DNA of 55,881 nucleotides from Solobacterium sp. (GCA_017459725.1 JAFUCL010000070.1:1-55881), one strand, 5' to 3'. Numbered from the stretch's first letter, positions 24,627-34,490 are shown. Program-made: numbers and translations. The notes: a model not told the origin generated them from the letters alone.

Positions 24627-26702
24627 ATGCCGAGAGAGTTTAGCTTGGATCACGTACGTAATATCGGAATCATGGCTCACATCGACGCCGGCAAAACGAC
24701 AACGACAGAGCGTATTCTGTATTACACAGGAAAAATTTATAAGATCGGTGAGACTCATGACGGTGCTTCCCAGATGGACTGGATGGCTCAGGAGCAGGAA
24801 CGCGGTATCACTATTACCAGTGCTGCTACGACATGCCAGTGGAATGGCTGCCAGATCAACATCATTGATACACCGGGTCACGTCGACTTCACGGTTGAAG
24901 TTGAACGCTCCCTGCGTGTACTCGACGGTGCTGTAACTGTTCTCGACTCCAAAGCAGGTGTTGAGCCGCAGACCGAAACTGTCTGGAGACAGGCTACCGA
25001 GTATCATGTTCCCCGTATCGTTTTCTCCAACAAGATGGATGCGACGGGTGCTGATTTCTACATGAGTGTTGATTCCATCGGAAAACGTCTTGGTGCCAAG
25101 GCAGCTGCGATTCAGATGCCGATCGGTGCTGAACAGAGCTTCCGCGGAATCATCGACCTTGTAACAATGAAGCAGTATATGTATATGAATGATCTGGGTA
25201 CGGATATCCGTATTACAGACATTGATGAACAGTTCAGGGAACAGGCAGAATCCATGCATATGGAAATGCTTGAAAAGATTGCGGACTATGATGAAGATCT
25301 GATGATGAAGGTCCTCGAAGGTGAGGAACCGACGGTCGAAGAAATCAAGCGTGCAATCCGTGCAGGCGTTCTGACATCGGAGTTCTTCCCGGTTCTCTGC
25401 GGAACTGCTTATCACAACAAGGGTGTTCAGCTGCTGCTGGATGCGGTTGTTGAATATCTGCCGGCTCCGACAGACGTTCCTGCTATCAAGGGACATCTGG
25501 AAAACGGTGAGGAAGAGGACCGTATTCCTTCCGATGATGCACCGTTCAGTGCGCTGGCATTCAAGGTTGCGACAGACCCGTTTGTCGGCCGTCTGACATA
25601 CTTCCGTGTTTACTCCGGAATTGCGACAGCAGGCAGCTACGTACTGAATGCAACAAAAGACAAGAGAGAGCGTCTCGGCCGTATCGTCCGTATGCATGCG
25701 AACCACCGTACGGATATTACGGAAGTATATGCCGGTGATATTGCCGGTGCCGTCGGTCTGAAGAATACGACAACAGGTGATACGCTGTGTGATGAAAATC
25801 ATCCGATCATCCTCGAGTCCATGGTATTCCCGGAGCCGGTTATCCAGATGTCAGTTGAGCCGAGAACAAAGGGCGATGCTGAAAAGCTGGACAACGCACT
25901 GGTCAAGCTGGCTGAAGAAGACCCGACCTTCAAGACATACACGGATGAAGAAACAGGTCAGACGATCATTGCCGGTATGGGTGAGCTCCACCTCGATATC
26001 ATCATGGACCGTCTGAAGCGTGAATTCAAAGTTGACGCTACAGCAGGTGCTCCGCAGGTTGCTTATCGTGAAACGATCCGCAGCACAGCAGAATGCCAGG
26101 GTAAATTCGTTCGTCAGTCCGGCGGTCACGGTCAGTATGGTGATGTCTGGATCCGCTTTGAACCGAATCCGGGCAAGGGCTTCGAATTCTTTGATGAGAC
26201 AGTCGGCGGTGTCGTTCCGAAGGAATACATCAAACCGACCCAGGCCGGTCTTGAGGAATCCCTCAACAATGGTCTGGTTGCCGGATATCCGATCGTTGAT
26301 ATCAAGGCAACACTGTTTGACGGAAGCTACCATGAGGTAGACTCCTCCGAACAGGCATTCAAGATCGCCGCAAGCCTTGCTTTGAAGGAAGCTGCCAAGA
26401 AGTGCAATCCGGTCATCCTTGAACCGATCATGGCAGTTGATATCACAGCACCGGCTGAGTATCTTGGCTCGATCATGGGCGACGTCACAAAGAGACGCGG
26501 CCAGATCCGTGAACAGGAAGAACAGGGCAACGCCATCAAGGTCAAGAGCTATGTACCTCTGTCCGAGATGTTCGGTTATGCGACAGACCTTCGTTCATTC
26601 ACACAGGGACGCGGAACCTATATGATGCAGATGGATCATTATGAGGAAGTTCCCAAGAGTATCGCGAAGGATATCATCGCTAAAAATGCCACTGCTGCTT
26701 AA
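24627..26702 (+). CDS. fusA: Translation elongation factor G
   Basis: A 691-residue GTPase that drives translocation of tRNA and mRNA and, with RRF, ribosome recycling. [10 protein letters not shown] at about 17-26 is the P-loop, ERGITI the switch I region, DTPGHVDF the G3 motif and NKMD the G4 motif; domains II-V follow in normal order and length, with the [11 protein letters not shown] region in domain IV. The ribosome binding site is GAAAGGA. The next gene, tuf, has its own promoter in the gap. Confidence 0.98.
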   Translation: MPREFSLDHVRNIGIMAHIDAGKTTTTERILYYTGKIYKIGETHDGASQMDWMAQEQERGITITSAATTCQWNGCQINIIDTPGHVDFTVEVERSLRVLDGAVTVLDSKAGVEPQTETVWRQATEYHVPRIVFSNKMDATGADFYMSVDSIGKRLGAKAAAIQMPIGAEQSFRGIIDLVTMKQYMYMNDLGTDIRITDIDEQFREQAESMHMEMLEKIADYDEDLMMKVLEGEEPTVEEIKRAIRAGVLTSEFFPVLCGTAYHNKGVQLLLDAVVEYLPAPTDVPAIKGHLENGEEEDRIPSDDAPFSALAFKVATDPFVGRLTYFRVYSGIATAGSYVLNATKDKRERLGRIVRMHANHRTDITEVYAGDIAGAVGLKNTTTGDTLCDENHPIILESMVFPEPVIQMSVEPRTKGDAEKLDNALVKLAEEDPTFKTYTDEETGQTIIAGMGELHLDIIMDRLKREFKVDATAGAPQVAYRETIRSTAECQGKFVRQSGGHGQYGDVWIRFEPNPGKGFEFFDETVGGVVPKEYIKPTQAGLEESLNNGLVAGYPIVDIKATLFDGSYHEVDSSEQAFKIAASLALKEAAKKCNPVILEPIMAVDITAPAEYLGSIMGDVTKRRGQIREQEEQGNAIKVKSYVPLSEMFGYATDLRSFTQGRGTYMMQMDHYEEVPKSIAKDIIAKNATAA

Positions 26703-26712
26703 GAAGTAATTA

Positions 26713-26741
26713 TTGCAAACAACATTCGATTATCTTAAAAT
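26713..26741 (+). promoter_or_regulatory. Internal promoter for tuf
   Basis: TTGCAA (26713-26718) and TAAAAT (26736-26741) are 17 bases apart in the 82-base gap between fusA and tuf, allowing extra EF-Tu synthesis. Confidence 0.6.
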
Positions 26742-26784
26742 GATATCGGTCTAACTTTAAAAAATCAGGAGGAAAAAAAGCATT

Positions 26785-27978
26785 ATGGCTAAGGAACATT
26801 TTGACCGGTCGCTCGATCATGTAAACATCGGCACAATCGGTCACGTTGACCACGGTAAAACAACACTTACTGCTGCAATTACAAAGTATCTCGCAGAGCA
26901 TCCGGAAGACGGTAAGGCTGTATTTGAAGCATACGACAAGATCGACGGTGCGCCTGAAGAGAAGGCTCGTGGTATCACAATCAATACCGCACACGTTGAA
27001 TACTCCACAAAGACAAGACACTATGCCCATGTTGACTGCCCAGGTCACGCTGACTATGTCAAGAACATGATCACTGGTGCAGCTCAGATGGATGGTGCTA
27101 TCCTCGTAGTTGCTGCTACAGACGGACCGATGCCCCAGACACGTGAGCACATCCTGCTCTCCCGTCAGGTCGGCGTTCCGAACATGGTAGTCTTCCTCAA
27201 CAAGTGCGATATGGTTGATGATGAAGAACTGATCGACCTCGTTGAAATGGAAGTCCGTGAACTCCTCAACGAATATGAATTCGATGGTGACAACTGCCCG
27301 ATCATCAGAGGTTCCGCTCTGAAGGCTCTGGAAGGCGATCCTGCATGGACACCGGCAATCAAGGAACTGCTTGATGCTGTTGATACATACATCCCGACAC
27401 CGGCTCATGAATTCGACAAGCCGTTCCTCATGGCTGTTGAAGACGTCTTCACAATCACAGGCCGTGGTACAGTTGCTACCGGACGTGTTGAACGTGGTAA
27501 ACTGAACCTCAACGATACAGTTGAAATCGTTGGTATCAAGGAAACAAGATCCACAGTCGTTACAGGTATCGAAATGTTCCGTAAGACTCTGGACTTCGCT
27601 CAGGCCGGTGACAACATCGGTGCTCTGCTCCGTGGTGTCAACCGTGATGAGATCGAACGTGGACAGGTTCTCGCTAAGCCGGGTTCCGTTCATCCGCACA
27701 AGAAGTTTGATGCAGAAGTTTACGTTCTGACGAAGGAAGAAGGCGGACGTCATACACCGTTCGTCTCCAACTACCGTCCTCAGTTCTACTTCCGTACAAC
27801 TGACGTCACAGGCGTTATCAACCTTCCTGAAGGCACTGATATGTGCATGCCTGGTGACCATGTCAAGATGACTGTTGAACTGCTGAACCCGATCGCTATC
27901 GAAGAGGGAACAAGATTCTCCATTCGTGAAGGCGGCCGTACAGTAGGTTCCGGCAACATCGTCAAGATTGATGAGTAA
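26785..27978 (+). CDS. tuf: Translation elongation factor Tu
   Basis: A 397-residue GTPase that carries aminoacyl-tRNA to the ribosomal A site. GHVDHGKTT (about 19-27), [17 protein letters not shown] and NKCD give the G motifs; domains II and III are complete, ending [11 protein letters not shown] strong AGGAGG precedes it. Codon use is highly biased, as expected for an abundant protein. It is the last gene of the str unit. Confidence 0.98.
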   Translation: MAKEHFDRSLDHVNIGTIGHVDHGKTTLTAAITKYLAEHPEDGKAVFEAYDKIDGAPEEKARGITINTAHVEYSTKTRHYAHVDCPGHADYVKNMITGAAQMDGAILVVAATDGPMPQTREHILLSRQVGVPNMVVFLNKCDMVDDEELIDLVEMEVRELLNEYEFDGDNCPIIRGSALKALEGDPAWTPAIKELLDAVDTYIPTPAHEFDKPFLMAVEDVFTITGRGTVATGRVERGKLNLNDTVEIVGIKETRSTVVTGIEMFRKTLDFAQAGDNIGALLRGVNRDEIERGQVLAKPGSVHPHKKFDAEVYVLTKEEGGRHTPFVSNYRPQFYFRTTDVTGVINLPEGTDMCMPGDHVKMTVELLNPIAIEEGTRFSIREGGRTVGSGNIVKIDE

Positions 27979-27991
27979 GTAAAGAAAACAG

Positions 27992-28037
27992 AAAAAATCA
28001 TTCTCAGGTCTCATTTGACCGGGAATGATTTTTCTTT
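27992..28037 (+). terminator. Terminator of the str operon
   Basis: A long stem pairs AAAAATCATTC with GAATGATTTTT and GGTC with GACC around a TCATTT loop, followed by CTTT. It ends only a few bases before the ribosome binding site of the next gene. Confidence 0.85.
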
Positions 28038-28053
28038 ATAAGGAGGGAAAAAC

Positions 28054-28518
28054 ATGTCAGATTTAATTTCAGCAGACAAGGCAAAGGAAATTATCGACAA
28101 CGGTATGGAGGAAGCACAGAAGCTGATCAATGATCCGGCTAAAGTGAACGAACTGGTCGGCAGCCTCGAAACCAGACTGAAGGACATCCCGGTCGCTGGC
28201 ACCGCACTTGCGAACATTCCGACCATGGCTTCCATGGTGCGTGACTTTGCAACGCAGGAATACACTGCTGTGGCACCTAAGGTCATTGCTTCATATGCAG
28301 GCGCCTTCCTGTATTTGATCAAGCGCAAGGATCTGATTCCGGACAATATTCCGCTGGTCGGATACCTGGATGATGCGGCTGTGATCATTGCGGCGCTGAA
28401 GTTCACGGAGCCTGATCTGAAGGCCTATCGGGAATGGAAAGCAACCCGCAGCACTGCAAATACCGAAAGTACAGAAAAGACCGTAAGCACCGAAAGCACC
28501 GAAAGCAAAGAGTCATAA
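28054..28518 (+). CDS. DUF1232 (YkvA-like) small protein
   Basis: A 154-residue protein. Residues about 80-115 (YLIKRKDLIPDNIPLVGYLDDAAVI) match DUF1232, a short motif in YkvA-like proteins that are often membrane associated; its function is not known. The last 25 residues are a low-complexity run of Thr-Glu-Ser units, probably disordered. No separate promoter is seen between the tuf terminator and the ribosome binding site AAGGAGGG, so it is probably expressed by readthrough from tuf. Confidence 0.75.
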   Translation: MSDLISADKAKEIIDNGMEEAQKLINDPAKVNELVGSLETRLKDIPVAGTALANIPTMASMVRDFATQEYTAVAPKVIASYAGAFLYLIKRKDLIPDNIPLVGYLDDAAVIIAALKFTEPDLKAYREWKATRSTANTESTEKTVSTESTESKES

Positions 28519-28522
28519 CACA

Positions 28523-28546
28523 AAGACCGGGGAATCCCCGGTCTTC
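28523..28546. terminator. Terminator between convergent genes
   Basis: AAGACCGGGG and CCCCGGTCTT pair perfectly around a 3-base AAT loop. Symmetric arms allow use from both sides, though the U-tract is short on the plus strand. Confidence 0.75.
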
Positions 28547-28551
28547 ATTGT

Positions 28552-29544
28552 TTACAGCAGTCCGCGCATGATGGCAAATCCGATTTCCTCCACGTTTACC
28601 AGTCCGTAGTTGATGCCGACCGCAACTGCATTTCCGTTGTTACGGTTGATGCCGAGCCAGGCGTGATACGGTCCCGCTGCCCCGGTGTGCCAGGACACAG
28701 GCATCTCTTTGTTTAAGCGCCAGGCCAGACCGGAGTCGTTTTTACTGTCGCACGGTCCCTGTACTTCGTGGCACATGGCAAGATACGGAAGGCTGCCGTC
28801 AACGTTGCGTTTGGCAAAGGCAAGCAGATCATCCATGGTGGAGTTCAGGGCACCGGCAGGCGCAATGATATCTCCCTTTTCCCACTGCCAGCACCGGCAG
28901 GGGTTTTCTTTTTTGTCATAGCCGGTAAGATCCGTGTTGCCGATAAATGTATCGGGCAGTTTCAGCTCATCCCGGATGTAGTCATTCATGGCATCCCAGA
29001 AGCCTTTGCCGCTGACTTGTCCCGCGATGTAGCCGAGCACACTCATGGCGAAATTGGAATACACGAATTTATACGGTTTGTCCTTCAGCTTGGTTTCCCG
29101 CAGGATCTTCATCATCTCCGCTTCATCCGGATATCCTCTGAATGGATTGGTGTGGAACAGTCCGCCTTCTTTGTTCTTGCGGAGCAGGAAGGGCAGGGTT
29201 GTCAGTAAAGTATACGGCTGGGTGGTGTAACCGGATGTATGGGTTGCCAGTTTACGCAGACTCGGATAATACCTCTCCGGCAGCCCTTTGATATAGGCTG
29301 ACAGCGGTGCATCCAGGTCCAGTTTTCCTTCCGAAACATACTTTGCGGTCAGGGATGCAGTGAAAGGTTTGCAGATGGAGCCGACCGGGTAAATGAGCGG
29401 AGCACCGCCGGTTTCCCTGCGGTCCGGACCGTAATGAACGGTCTCGGTCTTTCCGTCTCTGCGGATGCCGATGGTCAGTTCCACATGGCTGCGGCCGTGA
29501 TAGAGTTTATCGATCTCGGCCCGGGCTTCTGCGGGTAAATCCAT
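28552..29544 (-). CDS. Serine hydrolase of the beta-lactamase/DD-peptidase (class C-like) fold
   Basis: A 330-residue protein with the three motifs of penicillin-recognising enzymes: SxxK as SICK (S56, K59), YSN (Y162-N164) and HTG (about 296) in place of KTG. No signal peptide is visible, so it probably acts in the cytoplasm on esters or peptides (EstB or D-aminopeptidase type) rather than on cell wall. The HTG triad is common in such esterases. AGGAGG precedes ATG 29544. The MarR gene upstream ends in its own terminator. Confidence 0.85.
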   Translation of the reverse strand: MDLPAEARAEIDKLYHGRSHVELTIGIRRDGKTETVHYGPDRRETGGAPLIYPVGSICKPFTASLTAKYVSEGKLDLDAPLSAYIKGLPERYYPSLRKLATHTSGYTTQPYTLLTTLPFLLRKNKEGGLFHTNPFRGYPDEAEMMKILRETKLKDKPYKFVYSNFAMSVLGYIAGQVSGKGFWDAMNDYIRDELKLPDTFIGNTDLTGYDKKENPCRCWQWEKGDIIAPAGALNSTMDDLLAFAKRNVDGSLPYLAMCHEVQGPCDSKNDSGLAWRLNKEMPVSWHTGAAGPYHAWLGINRNNGNAVAVGINYGLVNVEEIGFAIMRGLL

Positions 29545-29599
29545 GATATGTTCCTCCTGATGCTCTTTTCTCTATAGTAGCATACCTTTGCATGCATGC

Positions 29600-29635
29600 T
29601 AAAAAGAAAGACCGCTCTGTATAGAGCGGCCTGTT
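29600..29635 (-). terminator. Terminator of the MarR gene
   Basis: On the minus strand GGCCGCTCT and AGAGCGGTC form a 9-base-pair stem with an ATAC loop, followed by TTTCTTTTT. It separates marR from the serine hydrolase gene. Confidence 0.8.
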
Positions 29636-29648
29636 CAGTGCTTCCGAT

Positions 29649-30119
29649 TCAGTTTTTGCGCATCAGTGCATCAGAGATTTCGCCCATTTCCGTAAGCGAG
29701 GAAAGGAACTGCTTCTGTTCGGCACGTGTCATGTTGTTCAGCAGATTCTTCTGCCATCTTGCAAGCATGGGTCTGATCCGGGCAACCGCATTCTTTCCTT
29801 TGGCTGTCAGATTCAGTTCATATCTGCGTCTGTCTGTTTTGGAGCGGACACGTTTGATATATCCGTCTTCAACCGCTTTGGCAGTGATTTTCGCAATAGA
29901 GCTTTTATCCATACTCAGTGCATGTGTCAGGTCATCCTGCGATGCGTTCGGATGTTTGCTGAGATACGTGAGAATATGATACAGCACACCGGAGATTTTG
30001 GAATTGCCGAGCTGCTGAGATACATATGCCCATCCCTGACGAGCAAGGATAGACAGTTCGAGTGCCATCATCATTTCCTGTGAATCCGAAGGGTTAGGTT
30101 TTCGGGATGAGTTTTTCAC
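29649..30119 (-). CDS. MarR-family regulator, divergent from MATE exporter
   Basis: A 156-residue winged-helix regulator. ASQDDLTHALSMDKSSIAKITAKAVEDG is the helix-turn-helix region and SKTDRRRYELNLT the wing. The start is a GTG at 30119, because GGAGGT lies 7 bases upstream; upstream codons are in A/T-rich promoter DNA. The MATE exporter begins about 210 bases away on the other strand, the usual arrangement in which such a regulator represses the pump and itself. Confidence 0.85.
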   Translation of the reverse strand: MKNSSRKPNPSDSQEMMMALELSILARQGWAYVSQQLGNSKISGVLYHILTYLSKHPNASQDDLTHALSMDKSSIAKITAKAVEDGYIKRVRSKTDRRRYELNLTAKGKNAVARIRPMLARWQKNLLNNMTRAEQKQFLSSLTEMGEISDALMRKN

Positions 30120-30150
30120 TTGTCCACCTCCAATAGAGTAAGAATAACAC

Positions 30151-30180
30151 GCTATAGGAGAGTACTTAAAAAAGTAACAA
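30151..30180 (-). promoter_or_regulatory. Promoter of the MarR gene
   Basis: On the minus strand TTGTTA (30180-30175) and TATAGC (30156-30151) are 18 bases apart. AGTACT dyads and an A/T-rich palindrome TTTTATAAAA lie in and beside it and may be operator sites. Confidence 0.5.
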
Positions 30181-30280
30181 GACATTTTATAAAATTTGTT
30201 GTGTACACTCATAAGTACCATGGTCCAGATGTAAGATTGTCCGTGTCATTTTTTTGCCTCATTCAAATCAGATTCTAATA

Positions 30281-30308
30281 TTCAGTCAGACCGAATTCCT
30301 TATACAAT
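30281..30308 (+). promoter_or_regulatory. Promoter of the MATE exporter gene
   Basis: TTCAGT (30281-30286) and TACAAT (30303-30308) are 16 bases apart, shortly before the start codon at 30332. Confidence 0.45.
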
Positions 30309-30331
30309 AGCATCGGAGAGAATGTAATGAT

Positions 30332-31708
30332 ATGGAAAACACAGTACACAAACGTGTCGGAGCAGATCTGACACAGGGGGAAATACTGCCGCAGCTGCTG
30401 AAGTTTGTCCTGCCGCTGATGCTGGCAAACATAGTTCAGCAGCTGTACAACACGGTCGATATGATCGTCATCGGTCAGTACGTCGGCAGCACCGGAACAG
30501 TAGGGGTATCAACCGGCGGTGAGGTTGCGACACTGATCACTTTTATTGCGGCGGCGTTCGGTTCGGCGGCACAGATTTATGCTGCGCAGCTGACAGGTGC
30601 CGGAGATACAAAGAGCATCAGTGAGATGATCATGACAACACTGGTGTTCACGATCCTGCTGGCGGCTGCCTGTACATTGATCTGCATTGTATGCAGCCGA
30701 CTGTTTCTGACCTGGTTGAACTGTCCTCCCGAAGCCTTCGGGCAGGCCCTCAGCTATATGATTATTGTCAGCCTGGGACTGCCGGCTGTGTTCGGATACA
30801 ACTCTGTATGCGGAATTCTGCGCGGCATGGGAGAAAGCAAGCGTCCGCTGCTGTTTGTCACAATCGCAGCAATATCAAACGTAATTATGGATATTCTGCT
30901 TGTAGCGGTGATTCCGCTTGAAGCCGCCGGTACAGCTCTGGCAACCATTGCCGCCCAGGCAGCGTCTTTTGCGGCAGCGCTGATCTATCTGCGCAGAAGA
31001 CAGGAATCGCTGGGCATCCGTTTCTCAATCAGAGAACTGCGGATTGAAAAGAGACATCTTGCCGTGCTTCTGAAACTCGGCATTCCGCTGACTGCACAGT
31101 CTGCCTTTATACACTTTACACAGCTGATCTGCTCTGCGCATATCAATGCCTTCGGTCTGACGGCTTCGGCTGCCAACAGTATCGGCAACCGCATCCAGAA
31201 GCTGGTCAATGTATTCTGCACGTCGGTCACCAACGGTTCCGGTGCTATGGTCGGTCAGAATATCGGCGCCCGCAAACCGGAACGGGTCAGAAAGATCGTG
31301 CATACATCGCTGCTCTGTGCCGGTGCCCTGTCCCTGATTGCGCTGGCCGCAGCGCTGCTGGCGCCGAAAGCGTTGTACAGGCTGTTCACTGCGGATCAGG
31401 CGGTTATCGAACTCGGCGTGACGTATCTCAAAATTGCAGCTCTGATCTTCATCATTTCTCCGATCCAGGGATCCTATATGGCGGTAGTGGTCGGCGCCGG
31501 CAATGCCAAGCTGAGTTTCCTTGCCGGACTGCTGGACGGAGTGATCCTGCGCCTGGGCATCAGCTTCCTGTTTGCCTATACCCTGAATATGGGAGTGACC
31601 GGATTCTTCTGGGGCAATACACTGGCAAGACTCGGTCCGATGACGGTCGGTTTACTGTATTATCTGAGCGGCAGATGGCAGACGGCTGAGCTGCTGGGCA
31701 AAAAATAG
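30332..31708 (+). CDS. MATE-family multidrug efflux protein
   Basis: A 458-residue membrane protein with about twelve hydrophobic segments in two similar halves. Family marks include LPLMLANIVQQLYNTVDMIVIGQYVG near the N-terminus, CGILRGMGESKRPL and the second-half VNVFCTSVTNGSGAMVGQNIGA. It would export cationic drugs or metabolites in exchange for sodium or protons (DinF/NorM-like). GGAGAG lies 11 bases before ATG 30332. The divergent MarR regulator is its probable controller. No terminator hairpin was identified after it. Confidence 0.9.
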   Translation: MENTVHKRVGADLTQGEILPQLLKFVLPLMLANIVQQLYNTVDMIVIGQYVGSTGTVGVSTGGEVATLITFIAAAFGSAAQIYAAQLTGAGDTKSISEMIMTTLVFTILLAAACTLICIVCSRLFLTWLNCPPEAFGQALSYMIIVSLGLPAVFGYNSVCGILRGMGESKRPLLFVTIAAISNVIMDILLVAVIPLEAAGTALATIAAQAASFAAALIYLRRRQESLGIRFSIRELRIEKRHLAVLLKLGIPLTAQSAFIHFTQLICSAHINAFGLTASAANSIGNRIQKLVNVFCTSVTNGSGAMVGQNIGARKPERVRKIVHTSLLCAGALSLIALAAALLAPKALYRLFTADQAVIELGVTYLKIAALIFIISPIQGSYMAVVVGAGNAKLSFLAGLLDGVILRLGISFLFAYTLNMGVTGFFWGNTLARLGPMTVGLLYYLSGRWQTAELLGKK

Positions 31709-31820
31709 CAAAACCGTACAGTATTGTTGCAGAACTGCATGCGCCAAAGCTTTCCGTTTCATTTATTATATTGGTAACAGTATGTTTCATATCTAATAAT
31801 GAAAGGTGGTTGTTTATTGT

Positions 31821-32768
31821 ATGGCGCGGTATCTGCTGATTGATGTAGGCGGTACATTCATTAAGTACGCATTGTCCGATGAGAATGCGGAATTCCTGGA
31901 ACAGGGAAAGGTTCCTACCAAGAGAGATTCACTTGAAGAATTCATGGAAGCGATGTACAGCGTGTGCGATCTCTATAAAGGAAAGATCGATGCGTGTGCA
32001 TTGTCCATGCCCGGACGGATTGACACCGCAAACGGAATCGCAGTAACTGCCGGTGCCATGACGATGATCATGCCGCAGAACTATCCCATCGGACAGAAGC
32101 TCTCCGAATACCTCGGATGCCCTGTTACGGTAGGCAATGACGGTAAGTGTGCAGCCCAGGCAGAAGCCTGGAAAGGCGCCCTGAAGGACTGTGCAAACGG
32201 CCTCGTGATCGTCTTCGGTACCGGTATCGGCGGCGGTATTGTCATTGATCACAGAGTTTATCTCGGATCGCATTTTGCGGCCGGTGAGCTCAGCGAGGTT
32301 CTCTATGATTCACCGATGCTGGAAAACGGGTTTGATATGTCCAACATCATGAATATACTGACCAATCCTTCTCCGTTCTGGACATCCTATTCCGCAGCTT
32401 CATTCCTGCTGGCCGACTTTGCCAGAAGAAAAGGACAGCCGTTCGGAACCTATACGGGAGAACAGGTATTTGAAAGCTACCGTGCAGGGGATGAGGATGC
32501 TGCGGCGACCCTGCAGAAATTCGCAGACCAGACAGCCTGCGGTATCTTCAACATTCAGAGTATTATGGATGTTGAGACGGTTGCGGTCGGCGGCGGCATC
32601 AGCGGTGCACCGGAACTGCTGCCTCTGCTGCAGAAATCACTGGATAAAGTGTTTGACAGTCTGACATTTGCCCTGCCGATGGTAAAGCCGAAGCTGGTGA
32701 AATGCCGGTACGGTGCCGATGCAAACCTGATCGGTGCTCTGAAGCTGCACCATGACCGTGTAAAATAA
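31821..32768 (+). CDS. ROK-family sugar kinase, copy 1
   Basis: A 315-residue ATP-dependent sugar kinase or sugar-sensing protein of the ROK family. The phosphate-1 motif [11 protein letters not shown] is at residues 7-17; [14 protein letters not shown] contains the catalytic aspartate; GTGIGGGIVID and VAVGGGIS are the phosphate-2 and adenosine parts. The zinc cysteine motif (CxCGxxGC) of glucokinase-type ROK proteins is absent and is replaced by AAGELSEV, as in beta-glucoside kinase-like members. ATG 31821 is preferred over GTG 31806 because the latter overlaps AAAGGTGG. It ends with its own terminator. Confidence 0.85.
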   Translation: MARYLLIDVGGTFIKYALSDENAEFLEQGKVPTKRDSLEEFMEAMYSVCDLYKGKIDACALSMPGRIDTANGIAVTAGAMTMIMPQNYPIGQKLSEYLGCPVTVGNDGKCAAQAEAWKGALKDCANGLVIVFGTGIGGGIVIDHRVYLGSHFAAGELSEVLYDSPMLENGFDMSNIMNILTNPSPFWTSYSAASFLLADFARRKGQPFGTYTGEQVFESYRAGDEDAAATLQKFADQTACGIFNIQSIMDVETVAVGGGISGAPELLPLLQKSLDKVFDSLTFALPMVKPKLVKCRYGADANLIGALKLHHDRVK

Positions 32769-32772
32769 ACCG

Positions 32773-32800
32773 AAGAGCCTGTGGATGCAGGCTCTTTTAT
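32773..32800 (+). terminator. Terminator after ROK copy 1
   Basis: AAGAGCCTG and CAGGCTCTT make a 9-base-pair stem with a 6-base loop, followed by TTATC. Confidence 0.75.
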
Positions 32801-32895
32801 CATATAGGCGCAGAGATTTTGCATATATTGTTGTGTTTGCGGCTGTGCTGTGATGAATCGTGTATGATAAAAAAGTAAATTCCGGAGGCGCAGTC

Positions 32896-33858
32896 ATGGC
32901 AAAATATTTGGTATTCGATATCGGCGGAACATTCATCAAGTACGCTCTCTCTGACGAAGAAGGCAATCTCACTGAACACGGCAAGGTTCCCACACCGCAT
33001 ACAACGGCAGAAGATTTCTTTAAGGTGATGGGAGAAATCGGTGATCAGTATAAAGACCGCATTGAGGCATGTGCAGTATCCATGCCCGGTAAGATTGATA
33101 CCGACAAAGGTATCTCCGTTTCCGCAGGCGCCCTGACCCATCTGCTCAGAGGATGCCATGTCGGGGAAATTCTCTCCGAACGCTTCGGATGCCCCGTAAC
33201 GGTAGGCAATGACGGAAAATGCGCCGCAGCTGCAGAAGCCTGGAAAGGTGCAGTCAAAGACTATGCCAACGGTCTGGTCATCGTTATGGGTACGGCAACC
33301 GGCGGCGGTGTGATCATTGATCACAGGGTCTATCTCGGCACGACATTCACGGCCGGTGAACTGAGCCACTTCATATATGACCAGCCGGCGATTACAGCAG
33401 GTTATGATCCGCATACGGATCTGCAGGGAATGTTCCGCGGTTCACCGTATATGATGTCCTATGCCTCAGCCAACGGATATATCATCGAATATATGCACCG
33501 GAAGGGACTGACGCTGGACCAGAAGGTTTCCGGTGAGGAATTCTTTGCAAAAGTAAGAGAAGGGGATGCCGATGCATGCGGAACACTGCAGTATGTATCC
33601 AAAGCAATCGCCTCTTCGATTCTTGCTCTTCAGGCTGTGCTGGATGTAGGGGTTGTGGCCATTGGCGGCGGCATTTCGGAAGCACCTGAACTGATTGAAG
33701 CCATCCGTGAGGAGACCCATGATGCCTTTGTAAGGCATATGGACAGTTTCCCGCTGACCGAGCCGGCCATTGTCAGATGCTGCTTCGGTGCAGACGCAAA
33801 CCTGATCGGTGCTCTGAAGCTGCACATGGAACAGACCGAAAAGAAGAACAGAGGATAA
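32896..33858 (+). CDS. ROK-family sugar kinase, copy 2
   Basis: A 320-residue paralogue of the preceding protein, similar over its full length (shared [33 protein letters not shown] and [20 protein letters not shown] segments). The catalytic VGNDGK aspartate and the [12 protein letters not shown] phosphate loop are present; the zinc cysteines are again missing (TAGELSHF). It has its own ribosome binding site (GGAGG, 32884-32888) and terminator, so the two copies form separate units after a tandem duplication. Their substrates may have diverged, since the C-terminal halves differ most. Confidence 0.85.
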   Translation: MAKYLVFDIGGTFIKYALSDEEGNLTEHGKVPTPHTTAEDFFKVMGEIGDQYKDRIEACAVSMPGKIDTDKGISVSAGALTHLLRGCHVGEILSERFGCPVTVGNDGKCAAAAEAWKGAVKDYANGLVIVMGTATGGGVIIDHRVYLGTTFTAGELSHFIYDQPAITAGYDPHTDLQGMFRGSPYMMSYASANGYIIEYMHRKGLTLDQKVSGEEFFAKVREGDADACGTLQYVSKAIASSILALQAVLDVGVVAIGGGISEAPELIEAIREETHDAFVRHMDSFPLTEPAIVRCCFGADANLIGALKLHMEQTEKKNRG

Positions 33859-33874
33859 CTTACACATACACAGC

Positions 33875-33908
33875 CCGTACGGTTGAAAAACCGTGCGGTT
33901 TTTTTTGC
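33875..33908 (+). terminator. Terminator after ROK copy 2
   Basis: CCGTACGGTT and AACCGTGCGG pair (one G-U) around a GAAA tetraloop and are followed by eight T residues. The remaining 33909-34018 holds no gene that I can support. Confidence 0.9.
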
Positions 33909-34018
33909 TTTCCGTATAAAAATTTCGGTTTCGCAGATGTCACGGAACCGGCGGATACCCTTAAAATTGCCAAAAAACGGCGGAAAGTGATAAACCGGTT
34001 AAATATCGAAAAAAGTGC

Positions 34019-34047
34019 TTGCAATGCGGTTTTAGGAATGATAGTAT
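34019..34047 (+). promoter_or_regulatory. Promoter of the S10-spc-alpha superoperon
   Basis: TTGCAA (34019-34024) and TAGTAT (34042-34047) are exactly 17 bases apart, about 130 bases before rpsJ. No other strong promoter was seen until rplQ, so the superoperon is probably one unit. Confidence 0.6.
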
Positions 34048-34054
34048 ATCAAAG

Positions 34055-34154
34055 CACTCGTGTGGACGTGGGAGGTTGCCGGCACGCTGAAATGCGTTGT
34101 CATGGTAGCGTGATAACCGGGGAATTTCCACTGAGCGATCTGTCGGAAAGACAG
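34055..34154 (+). promoter_or_regulatory. Structured leader of the S10 operon
   Basis: Nested pairings are visible: GTGG (34062-34065) with CCAC (34128-34131), CCGG (34079-34082) with CCGG (34117-34120), CACGCT (34083-34088) with AGCGTG (34107-34112), and a CTGTC/GACAG hairpin at 34140-34154 just before the ribosome binding site. In other bacteria L4 controls this operon through its leader; whether this RNA does the same is inference. Confidence 0.5.
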
Positions 34155-34178
34155 AATGAATATAAGGAGGAAAAATTC

Positions 34179-34490
34179 ATGGCAAAAAATTCTGTAAGAA
34201 TTCGCTTGAAGGCTTACGAGAACAGGAACCTGGATGCAGCAAGCAAGAAGATTGTTGAAACTGCTTCCAGCCACGGCGCAAAGAAAATCGTCGGACCTGT
34301 TCCGCTCCCGACTGAACGGGAAGTAATTACGGTTCTGCGTGCAGTTCACAAGTACAAGGATTCACGTGAACAGTTCGAGATCCGTACGCACAAGAGACTG
34401 ATCGAGATCATCGGTCCGAGTGCTGAAACCATCGATGCGCTCAGCAGACTTGACCTGCCGAGCGGAGTTGACATCGAGATTAAGCTTTAA
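34179..34490 (+). CDS. rpsJ: 30S ribosomal protein S10
   Basis: A 103-residue head protein of the small subunit, also known as NusE in transcription antitermination. [22 protein letters not shown] and [29 protein letters not shown] are standard. ATG 34179 follows TAAGGAGG; a much longer in-frame ORF upstream would cover the promoter and is rejected. First gene of the superoperon. Confidence 0.98.
   Translation: MAKNSVRIRLKAYENRNLDAASKKIVETASSHGAKKIVGPVPLPTEREVITVLRAVHKYKDSREQFEIRTHKRLIEIIGPSAETIDALSRLDLPSGVDIEIKL

Noticed and set aside
28435..28518. Tandem nucleotide repeat as mobile or CRISPR-like array
   Set aside because: It is an in-frame Thr-Glu-Ser low-complexity tail of the DUF1232 protein; no spacers or regular units.
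33777..34178. In-frame upstream extension of rpsJ
   Set aside because: It runs through the ROK terminator, the promoter and the leader; S10 clearly begins at 34179.
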